A DNA stretch of 22,037 nucleotides, taken from positions 1 through 22,037 of the forward strand of contig CAYFXE010000045.1 of the NCBI GenBank assembly GCA_964347035.1. The letters are read 5' to 3'. The stretch's first letter is position 1. The number at the start of each line of letters is the position of its first letter. Made by a program: the position numbers and the translations under genes. Shown here piece after piece: positions 7,533 through 15,073 of this stretch. A model generated the notes under the pieces. The model was not told the DNA's origin. It ran no database searches and saw nothing but the letters and a program-made list of their open reading frames with translations. This DNA is from CAYFXE01 sp964347035 (lineage in GTDB: Bacteria > Acidobacteriota > Aminicenantia > Aminicenantales > Aminicenantaceae).

Positions 7533-7967
7533 ATGAGATTAAAAAGTCCAGAATTCGAACATAATGAAATGATCCCTTCCAAATTCACGTGTGATGGAAT
7601 CGATGTCAACCCAACCTTGATTATCGAGGACATACCTCAAGAGGCAAAGAGTCTGACTCTTATCGTGGATGATCCGGATGCTCCGATGGGCACCTGGGTT
7701 CATTGGGTTGTCTTTAACATTGAAGTGACAACTCAAATCGATGAAGACAGCATCCCCGGTATACAGGGAATGAATGATTTTAGAAAATTGGACTACGGAG
7801 GTCCCTGTCCCCCATCGGGAACTCACCGTTACTTTTTTAGACTGTATGCTTTGAATAGCGAATTAGCTCTGGAAGAAGGCATAAGAAAAGCAGATTTAGA
7901 AAGGGCGATGGAGGAGCATATCCTGGCTCAAACAGAATTAATCGGGCTTTATAGCCGAAGTAGATAA
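7533..7967 (+). CDS. YbhB/YbcL-type PEBP (Raf kinase inhibitor-like) protein
   Basis: This 144-residue protein belongs to the phosphatidylethanolamine-binding protein family. The two signature regions are present: DDPDAPMGTWVHW (46-58) and GGPCPPSGTHRY (89-100). These build the small anion-binding pocket. The N-terminal FTCDGIDVNPTL is also typical of bacterial YbhB/YbcL proteins. There is no signal peptide, so it is likely cytoplasmic. The ligand and physiological role of bacterial members are not established. The start is well supported by GGGAGG at 7521-7526, six bases before the ATG. It may be followed in the same direction by the small RHH-like gene, 91 bases downstream. Confidence 0.93.
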   Translation: MRLKSPEFEHNEMIPSKFTCDGIDVNPTLIIEDIPQEAKSLTLIVDDPDAPMGTWVHWVVFNIEVTTQIDEDSIPGIQGMNDFRKLDYGGPCPPSGTHRYFFRLYALNSELALEEGIRKADLERAMEEHILAQTELIGLYSRSR

Positions 7968-8058
7968 TCCGATTTTCAATAACAATTCTCATCCTTTTTT
8001 TTAAGGCTCAGCATTGTCTTATTTTAGATATGTGTTATTATGATTCTTGGAGGTTAAA

Positions 8059-8379
8059 GTGTTAAAAAGATACCAAGTTCTTCTTCCCGATTGGCTAGAG
8101 GACTATGTTAAATATTTAACAGAGAAATATGATCTGAGTTTTTCAGAGGTTATTAGAGCTGAAATCTGCAGTTCGATTTTATCCTCTGTATCTTATCAAT
8201 TTCCTGATTACAAACCAGAGCTTACCTTCGGAGATATCTTAAAAAAAATCAAGAAGGATGTCGACAAACTTGAGAGAGAAGATATTCACCGGATTCTGTC
8301 GACATTGTATTTTGAAGCCAGAAAGGCTGTAGAATACAGGATGAAACAAGATAAAAAGCAGATCAAGAAAAAAAGATAA
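8059..8379 (+). CDS. Small ribbon-helix-helix-like protein
   Basis: I place the start at GTG 8059, because GGAGG (8049-8053) sits five bases upstream; the frame is open a few codons further to a TTG at 8047. The product is 106 residues. Residues 1-40 have the pattern of a ribbon-helix-helix DNA-binding domain: a short strand (KRYQVLLP), a first helix (DWLEDYVKYLTEKYD), a turn with LSFSE, and a second helix (VIRAEICSSILSS). The remaining 65 residues are predicted helical and end in a very basic tail (KQDKKQIKKKR). This could be a small transcriptional regulator or an antitoxin-like protein, but no toxin gene is adjacent and I do not recognise a named family. Confidence 0.65.
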   Translation: MLKRYQVLLPDWLEDYVKYLTEKYDLSFSEVIRAEICSSILSSVSYQFPDYKPELTFGDILKKIKKDVDKLEREDIHRILSTLYFEARKAVEYRMKQDKKQIKKKR

Positions 8380-8431
8380 TTTCATGATTTGGCGGTATCC
8401 CTCCTCGTTCCTTCAAAGGTGTTTTCTTGGA

Positions 8432-11226
8432 TTATTCGACAGGTTCTGTGTTTAATTGAGGGGGTTTTTCAATTAACTGTATAAATCTAGGATGATCACG
8501 CAGTGGATCCCAGATCGGATCCAGTTCCATGATATGCACAGAAAAATTGTTCCCGCAAGGGATGGAAAGGAGATATTCTAATTGGTCTAGGGCTTTTTCA
8601 TGCTCACCGACAACGGCATATATCCTCGCCAAGTTAATGACATAGCGGACGCCTTCGAAGGCATCCTGTGAGACAGGATAGAGATTGGCCGCTCGTCTTC
8701 CCTCTCTTATAGCATCGTCCTTTCGGCCTAAATAAGCATAGGCGAGGCCGAGGGGAGCGTAAAGCCTTGTGTCCTCCCCACGTTCGCTGATTAACCTTTC
8801 CAGCTCGAGTCGGGCCGACTCTGCCCGAATCTTCATCAACGAATCCTCGCCCATGGCATGGTAAACCGCTGCCCGGGCCAGATCGATCGGAATATAAAAC
8901 TGAGACTCCTGAAACGCCTCAAAAGGTGTGGAGGAAAGTCTGTCTAATAGTTCCTGATAATTCCGCTCGAGCATCCCGAGGAGATACCAATTGTAATCGG
9001 TGAGGACATGCGGGGGAAGCCTCTCCAATCTAGCTCGAGCTTGTTCCAAGTTTCCTGAAAGCATAGGTAGCCGGGCAATCCCTAGTTTTGAATAATAGAG
9101 ATCTGGCCGGATACTCAAAGCCCGGTTGAACCACTCCTCGGATTTTTCATAATCCCATATCCACGCGTACAACCTGCCCAATGCGTGGGCAGCAAATTCG
9201 GAACGGGGATTGAGTTTGAACGCCTTTTCATAACTGGTTATTGCGTCCTTCCATTTACCCAATCTCCGTTGAACATACCCGATCGAAGATGGAGAGAGAT
9301 TGGGCCGAGTTCTCTGGACAGATTCATAGATTTCGAGCACACGGTCATAATCCTGGGAAAACCTCATTAAATATCTTCCCAATCTCATCTTGACTTCGGG
9401 TAAATCGGGCTCTAGTTCCATGGCTTTATCAAGAGCCTCTTTGGATTTTGCGAGACGTTCATCTCTGCGGTCCATCCCCACGCTGTAGATATGATCATGA
9501 ATATCGCTTAGAAGAACGTAGGCTAATAAAAATCGAGAATCCAGTTCGATTGCACTCTCGAGAGAGGCCACCGCCCTCTCGTGCTCCTCAAGATTCTGAT
9601 GAATGTATCCACTTGCCCAATATTTACGCGCTCNNNNNNNNNNTTATCATAAGCCTCGAGGTTATCCGTAGGTTTTGCCACAAGAGCTTGACGCTCAGGG
9701 GCCAGGACGGTGATATCCAGTTTTTTCGTGACTTCCTCGGCGATCTCGGACTGGACCGAGAAGATGTCCTCGAGGAATCGGTCATATATCTCAGACCACA
9801 GATGTGTATCATCAGAAACCCGGATAAGCTGAGGCGTAACCCGCACCCGGCCCTGTCCGTCCGGGCTCCGATTCCAGCGGACTGTCCCCTCAAGGATATA
9901 ATCCACTCCTAATTCCTCTCCAATCTGCTTGGAGGTCTTCTCAGTATTTTTATACTGCTTTGAACTCGTTCGAGAAATAACCCCGAGTCCATGCACAGCA
10001 GATAGGCGGCTCGTGAGTTCTTCGGTCAATCCGTCGGCAAAATAATCATCTTCAGAAGGTCCCAAATTCTCAAATGGCAGCACCACGATCATCTTCTGTT
10101 CAAAAAGAGAAGTTTGCTCTTCTCTTGACAAGAATTGAATGGCCAGTGTTAAGACAACAGCCAAAGCCACGACCGCAACCAACACGATCCAAGTCTTCCC
10201 AAATTTTCCCTTCAAATATTCCGTCGTGGTCGTCTTTCTTTTGGGAATCACCCGTTCAGCCGTCGTAATCCCTTTTTCGATCATCTCTAAATCCGACAGA
10301 ACCTCCAACACACTCTGGTATCGATTCTCTCTATCCTTCTCCATACACTTATTTATCACTCGGCTCAAGTCATCTGTTATCTGGGCATTGAATTTCCGCG
10401 GGTCCGGTAGCTTCTCTGTTTTGTGTTTAAGGGCCACGCTCAAGGCCGTCTCTCCCTCATACGGGAGCCTTCCTGTCATCATTTCGTAAAGAATCACACC
10501 GAGGGAGTATATATCTGATCGATGGTCAGCCTTTTTGCCCTCCACCTGCTCCGGAGACATGTAATCGGGCGTTCCGATCATCATCCCTTCTTTTGTTATG
10601 CCTTTCGCCTCGAGAGACCTGGCTATCCCAAAATCCATGATCCGAACATGTCCCTTCTTATCGATCATGATGTTGCCAGGCTTAAGATCACGGTGGACGA
10701 TCCCCAGCCTGTGGGCCTCAGCCAATCCTTCACAGACCTGTTTGGCAATAAATAAAGCCTGGCCCGAACTCATTTGCCCCATCATCCTGATCATGCTACT
10801 CAGGCTTTCGCCCGCGATGTACTCCATGGTGATGTAATAAGTCCCGTTATCCTCATCGAGATCATACATTTTGCATATATTTTTTTGGGCAATTTTACGG
10901 GAATATTTCAATTCATTGCTGAACCTCTCAATGGTCTTTTTATTTACCGCTATTTCAGTATTTATGAGCTTGAGAGCCACTTCCTCTTTGATCATCCTGT
11001 CTTCGACTCTGTAGACCTTTCCCATCCCCCCTTCGCCGATCTCTTCGATCACCTCATACCGCCCTGCAAATAAACTTCCTCTGTTCAACTGCTTGACGGG
11101 GGTTTCCATGGTCTTTGTCGGGACGGTGTGGATATCTTTTTTAGAAGAAAGGGGCGTAGCACAATTTCCGCAGTAGAGTGTATCAGGAGGATTCTTTGTG
11201 TGGCATTTGGGGCATTCGGTAGTCAA
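8432..11226 (-). CDS. Membrane Ser/Thr protein kinase with zinc ribbon, TolB-like and TPR domains (copy 1, gap-interrupted)
   Basis: Domains in order from TTG 11226: a zinc ribbon with two CxxC pairs, a Pkn-type kinase, a membrane span at about 345-366, a TolB-N/FlgO-like domain starting MIVVLPFENLG, then TPR helices. Kinase residues are present: glycine loop GEGGMGKV, catalytic Lys86 in VALKLI, Asp180 in HRDLKPGN and Asp198 in DFG. Ten N at 9634-9643 break the frame after LEAYD. The downstream frame resumes as ARKYWASGY, and eight missing bases would restore one frame of 931 codons, matching its sisters at AYD-YYLR-AKKY. I prefer the TTG because AGAAGG lies six bases before it and the promoter places upstream ATGs (11250, 11244) at the transcription start. 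It probably phosphorylates cytoplasmic targets in response to an extracytoplasmic cue. Confidence 0.88.
9634..9643. other. Assembly gap (10 N) inside kinase copy 1
   Basis: Ten unknown bases interrupt the gene between LEAYD and ARKYWASGY. The placeholder length puts the two sides in different frames. Comparison with the other two kinases predicts a true gap of eight bases, encoding the end of a (N/K)xx(R/G) tetrapeptide equivalent to YYLR in copy 2. Confidence 0.95.
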
Positions 11227-11254
11227 GGCTGTCCTTCTTCTCATAAGCATTTAT

Positions 11255-11283
11255 AGAATAATGCTTGCTCTGGGAACTGTCAA
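11255..11283 (-). promoter_or_regulatory. Sigma70-type promoter of kinase copy 1
   Basis: A perfect TTGACA (11283-11278) and TATTCT (11260-11255) are separated by 17 bases on the minus strand, in the 87-base gap after kinase copy 2. The expected transcription start (about 11248) falls on the first ATG, which supports initiation at the downstream TTG. Copy 1 therefore need not depend on copy 2 for transcription. Confidence 0.55.
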
Positions 11284-11313
11284 TCGAATTGGGAGTTCAG
11301 AGAGATTCTTCTT

Positions 11314-14100
11314 CTAGGGTTTATCTTCTACAAGACTCTGAAATCGCGGCTGGCTGCGCAAAGAATCCCACATTGGATCGATCCGCAATAGAGGCTCAGT
11401 GACAACCTGCCATAGGTATTCACATGAAGGTATGGAAAGCAGGTATTCTAACTGCTCAGTCGCCCTCTCATACTCACCCACAATAAGATATATTCGGGCT
11501 AAATTGAGGACGTATATAGGGCCTTGAGCTGCATCTTTGGCGACTGAGTGAAGGGCAACAACACGTTCTCCTTCTTGAATGGCTTCTTCCTTACGGTCTA
11601 AGTAAGCATAAGCAAGTCCGAGAGCAGCCCGGAATCTGGTATCTCCTGGATTCTCTGTGACAAGTTTTTCTATGAACGCACGAGCAGAGTCAGCATGCTT
11701 TCTCATCAAAGCAAAATCATTCAAGGCATAATAGACAGCAGCATAAGTCAGGTCCTTATGAAAATAAAAATGCTGTTCTTTGAACGTATCATATGCCAAT
11801 GAGGAGAGCTTGTCTAAGACTCCCTGGTAGTCCTTGGCCAGCATGCTTAAGGTGATTTCCATATAATCTGTGAGTGGATGGGACGGTAATGTCACTATCA
11901 GGCTCCGAGCCTCTTCTAAAGTCCCTTTGGAAAGAACAGAAATGGATATTTTCCCCAATAAAGGTGTCAGACGATTGGCATCTATAGATAGAGCTCGATC
12001 GAACCATTCAGCAGCTTTCCCGTACCTTCGCATAGCTAAATATGTAATACCTATTTCGTATGACAGCTGTGTAGACCGAGGATCCAACTTAGCGGCCTCT
12101 TCTAAGGTCGCTAGGCCCTGCTCCCATTTTCCTTGCCGCCTTTGTATATAACCGAGTAATGTCGGAGAGAGATTTGGATGAGCCTTGCGGACTGATTCAA
12201 ATATTTCTGCTGCCCGCTCGTAGTCAAGGTGTCCTCGGTAATAATACTGGGCCAGGGCGATTTTTGTCTCAGGAAGATCCGGTTGAAGCTGCAAGGCTTT
12301 GTCCACGGCTATTCGGGCTTTTGTCAGGCGCTCAGCGGTGCGGTCAGTTCCGAAATGGTACATCCTAGTATTGATCTGAGAGATCAAGACATAAGCCAAG
12401 GCAAAATTTGGATCTCGTTCAGTCGCTTTTTCCAACAGCTCCAAGGCTCGGTTGAATTGATTTGAATCTTGATTGAGCCAGCCTTTATACTCATATTTTT
12501 TTGCCCGAAGGTAGTAGTCATAAGCCTCCAAATCTTCAGTAGGCTTTGCATACAAAGCCTTGCGATCTGGTGCCAGGACGGTGAGGTCTAACTTCTTAGC
12601 CACCTCCTCGGCAATCTCAGACTGCACAGAAAAGACATCTCCGATAACGCGGTCATAAGAGTTCGCCCAGAGATGTGTATCATCAGAGACTCTGACAAGC
12701 TGAGTAGTGACCCTGACTCGACCTTGCCCACCATTAGTCCTGTTCCAACGCACAGAACCTTCGAGCATGTAATCCACACCAAGCTCTTCTCCGATCTGTC
12801 TGGTGGTTTTGTGTGTCTCTTTATACCGGGCTGCGCTGGTTCGGGAAATGACCTCGACCCCATCCAGGGCAGATAATCGGCTGGTGATCTCATCGGTTAT
12901 CCCATCGACGAAATAGCTATCCTCAGGGGGACCAAGGTTATCAAACGGTAAAACTACAAGCATCCTATCTCCAGGCAGAGCCATCGGTCGATCTCTTGTC
13001 ATCTGGGGAATAGTGATTCCTACGACTTTCATGGCAATGAACAGAGCCGCGATCATCAACCAGCGTTTCTTAAATATCAGTTTAGGCTCTTTCTTTGGGG
13101 CCATCTTCATCTGAGCATTCTCAATCTCTGTTGTCCCTATTTGCTCCTCAACAGCGGTTAAATCGGCATGGAGTTCCTCGACGTTCTGATACCTTTTCTC
13201 CTTTTCCTTCTCCATACATTTTAGGATGATACGACTCAAATCATCAGGAATCTGGGAGCTATATTGCAGAGGATCTGGAGGTATTTCTGATTTATGCTTC
13301 AAAGCAATACTCAGGGATGATCCCCCATTAAACGGAAGCCTCCCTGTCACCATCTCGAATAGAATGACTCCTAACGAATAAATATCCGAGCGATGGTCTA
13401 TGCCCTTTGCTTCCACCTGCTCGGGAGACATATACTGGGGTGTCCCTACAATGACACCCGAAGCGGTTATCCCCTTGGCTTCGACTGAACGAGCAATGCC
13501 GAAATCCATTATCCGTACTTCTCCCTCTTTGTCGATGAGGATATTGCTCGGCTTTAAGTCACGATGAATGATCCCGCATCTATGGGCCTCACGCAATCCT
13601 TCACAGACCTGCTTGCCGATCCTGATGGCTGTGCCTGTGCTCAATTCTCTGGTCATCTTGATCATACTTTTTAAATCTCTTCCGGGCACATACTCCATAA
13701 TCATGTAGCAGTCACCTTGCTCTTGGCTGAGATGATAGACGCGACAGATATTCTTATGGGAAATTCTCCGGGCTAGCCTGATTTCGTTCTGGAATCGATC
13801 GATTGTCTTCTTGTTTGAGACAACTTTAGAATTTATGAGTTTCAAACAGACAACTTCTTTCAAATCTGTATCGTAGACCTTGTAGACTGTGCCCATCCCC
13901 CCTTCACCCATTTTCTCTATGACCTGATACCTTCCAGAATAGGTCGTTCCAGGAGTGAGATCATCAATTTGAGAANNNNNNNNNNTTCCGTTATGAGGAT
14001 TAGAGTTTACCGAATTCTCTGAAGAGTGAAGCAAAGTGCCACACTGCCGGCAAAAACGCATGCCGTTGTTATCTTCAAATTGGCAGTTCGGGCATATCAT
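11314..14100 (-). CDS. Membrane Ser/Thr protein kinase with zinc ribbon, TolB-like and TPR domains (copy 2)
   Basis: This protein of about 928 residues has the same architecture as its neighbours: zinc ribbon (CPNC...CRQC), kinase domain at about 58-320, membrane span at about 347-366, a TolB-N/FlgO-like domain from MLVVLPFDNLG, and a long TPR region. Numbered from the TTG at 14103, the kinase residues are Lys88 (in VCLKLI, with Cys replacing the usual Ala), Asp182 in HRDLKPSN and Asp200 in DFG. The membrane segment is less hydrophobic than in the other two copies and includes a Lys. I choose ATG 14100, with AAAGGA eight bases upstream; TTG 14103 is possible. A ten-N run at 13976-13985 sits in the linker after the zinc ribbon and keeps the frame. 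Confidence 0.9.
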   Translation of the reverse strand: MICPNCQFEDNNGMRFCRQCGTLLHSSENSVNSNPHNGXXXXSQIDDLTPGTTYSGRYQVIEKMGEGGMGTVYKVYDTDLKEVVCLKLINSKVVSNKKTIDRFQNEIRLARRISHKNICRVYHLSQEQGDCYMIMEYVPGRDLKSMIKMTRELSTGTAIRIGKQVCEGLREAHRCGIIHRDLKPSNILIDKEGEVRIMDFGIARSVEAKGITASGVIVGTPQYMSPEQVEAKGIDHRSDIYSLGVILFEMVTGRLPFNGGSSLSIALKHKSEIPPDPLQYSSQIPDDLSRIILKCMEKEKEKRYQNVEELHADLTAVEEQIGTTEIENAQMKMAPKKEPKLIFKKRWLMIAALFIAMKVVGITIPQMTRDRPMALPGDRMLVVLPFDNLGPPEDSYFVDGITDEITSRLSALDGVEVISRTSAARYKETHKTTRQIGEELGVDYMLEGSVRWNRTNGGQGRVRVTTQLVRVSDDTHLWANSYDRVIGDVFSVQSEIAEEVAKKLDLTVLAPDRKALYAKPTEDLEAYDYYLRAKKYEYKGWLNQDSNQFNRALELLEKATERDPNFALAYVLISQINTRMYHFGTDRTAERLTKARIAVDKALQLQPDLPETKIALAQYYYRGHLDYERAAEIFESVRKAHPNLSPTLLGYIQRRQGKWEQGLATLEEAAKLDPRSTQLSYEIGITYLAMRRYGKAAEWFDRALSIDANRLTPLLGKISISVLSKGTLEEARSLIVTLPSHPLTDYMEITLSMLAKDYQGVLDKLSSLAYDTFKEQHFYFHKDLTYAAVYYALNDFALMRKHADSARAFIEKLVTENPGDTRFRAALGLAYAYLDRKEEAIQEGERVVALHSVAKDAAQGPIYVLNLARIYLIVGEYERATEQLEYLLSIPSCEYLWQVVTEPLLRIDPMWDSLRSQPRFQSLVEDKP
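13976..13985. other. Assembly gap (10 N) inside kinase copy 2
   Basis: Ten unknown bases lie in the variable linker between the zinc ribbon and the kinase domain. The frame on both sides agrees if the gap is ten bases, or any length that differs from ten by a multiple of three. Paralogues are too divergent here to predict the sequence. Confidence 0.95.
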
Positions 14101-14772
14101 CAACAGAGTCCTTTCAGAATGTCATGAGTTTGTCTACCATACTTAAAACACATAGGCTAATATTAACTGTTACCTCCATATATATATACGCTTGAGCTGA
14201 GCGTTTTGTTGCCGCTTTATTTTATGTTTATCAATCGACATCTTCCTGACTCTTAACCTTTCCCCAAGGTAAAATGATTTGCATAATCTGTGCCAATTTG
14301 AAAATATCATATTTCATTGTATATCAATAATTTAGCATGAATGTGTGCAAGCTATACATGATTTGAATTTTATAAAAGAGTAAAAGGATTTTACACATCG
14401 GCTTCGACAGTTCTTGACTCTGTAGTTAAATTGCGATTGATTTCGTCAGCCACTGAAAACTTCCTTCTCATCCCTATTGTATTTATCCTTTTGTTTCCCC
14501 AATATCACCATGGGGAAAGCTACATCTTAGTCTCGAATATTATTGAGCAAGAAATGTGCCATTTTTTTGGCAGGTTTTTCCCCTAGTATATCGGTTAGAC
14601 TAAGGCGTTAATTTGGTCAAAAATGTGACACTTGTGTCCGGTGATGGACATCAGGGAGACGGATACAAACGTATATAGTGGTTGAGTTGGGGTAAGAAGT
14701 AACATTCGCTGAGGCTGATCGAACAAAGGAAGGGATTAGTAAAAGTCCTATTTCCGATTCGATTAATTCCTG
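14101..14772. other. Long AT-rich intergenic region
   Basis: About 670 bases without a recognisable gene separate kinase copy 2 (leaving leftward) from the DUF1508 gene (leaving rightward), so it must hold divergent regulatory sequence. The clearest structure is an 8-bp perfect inverted repeat TTTCCCCA/TGGGGAAA with a 9-base loop (14494-14501 and 14511-14518). Weaker hairpins occur at 14188-14204. An AAAATGTGACACTTGTGTCC stretch near 14620-14639 resembles short interspersed-repeat ends. I could not find a convincing promoter for copy 2. Confidence 0.5.
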
Positions 14773-14801
14773 TTGACTTCATGTATTAACTCTATTAATA
14801 T
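14773..14801 (+). promoter_or_regulatory. Sigma70-type promoter of the DUF1508 gene
   Basis: TTGACT (14773-14778) and TAATAT (14796-14801) are separated by 17 bases. They lie just upstream of a strong ribosome site (GGGAGGG, about 14821-14827) and the ATG at 14832. Confidence 0.5.
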
Positions 14802-14831
14802 ACATCAAGTTAAAATACGTGGGAGGGTAAT

Positions 14832-15014
14832 ATGCCTGCTAAATTTGAAATTTACAAAGACAGAAAAGGCGGCTTCAGATTCAGACTACTAGCGGCCAAC
14901 AATCAGGTCATTGCCACAGGCGAAAGTTACAGTTCAAAAGCTGGATGCAAAAAAGGTATCGAATCTATTAGAAAGAACGCCCCAAAAGCCGAAGTCGTAG
15001 ACACAACGGCTTAA
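14832..15014 (+). CDS. DUF1508 (YegP-like) small protein
   Basis: This 60-residue protein consists of one DUF1508 repeat: FEIYKDRKGGFRFRLLAANN, then VIATGESYSSKAGCKKGIESIRKNAP, then a short tail. The family is named after E. coli YegP, which has two copies of the motif in about 110 residues; single-repeat versions are common. Function is unknown; the fold is a small alpha/beta domain and the protein is cytoplasmic. The start has a strong ribosome site (GGGAGGG) and a good promoter upstream, suggesting substantial expression. It is the only plus-strand gene within the kinase cluster and converges with kinase copy 3, whose stop codon is 59 bases away. Confidence 0.92.
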   Translation: MPAKFEIYKDRKGGFRFRLLAANNQVIATGESYSSKAGCKKGIESIRKNAPKAEVVDTTA

Positions 15015-15073
15015 TTCTGTCTATTACGACAAAAGAGACCCACAATCTAATCGCAGCCCTTTTGTAGGAGGTC

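Noticed and set aside
8014..8041. TTGTCT-16-TATTAT promoter for the RHH-like gene
   Set aside because: The predicted transcription start would fall on the Shine-Dalgarno sequence, leaving almost no leader.
8432..9571. A separate 379-residue TPR protein
   Set aside because: It is the C-terminal part of kinase copy 1; the frame is open upstream to the N-run and aligns with the sister kinases throughout.
14188..14210. Intrinsic terminator (ACGCT/AGCGT hairpin followed by TTTTGTT)
   Set aside because: Only five base pairs, and no plus-strand gene lies upstream to be terminated.
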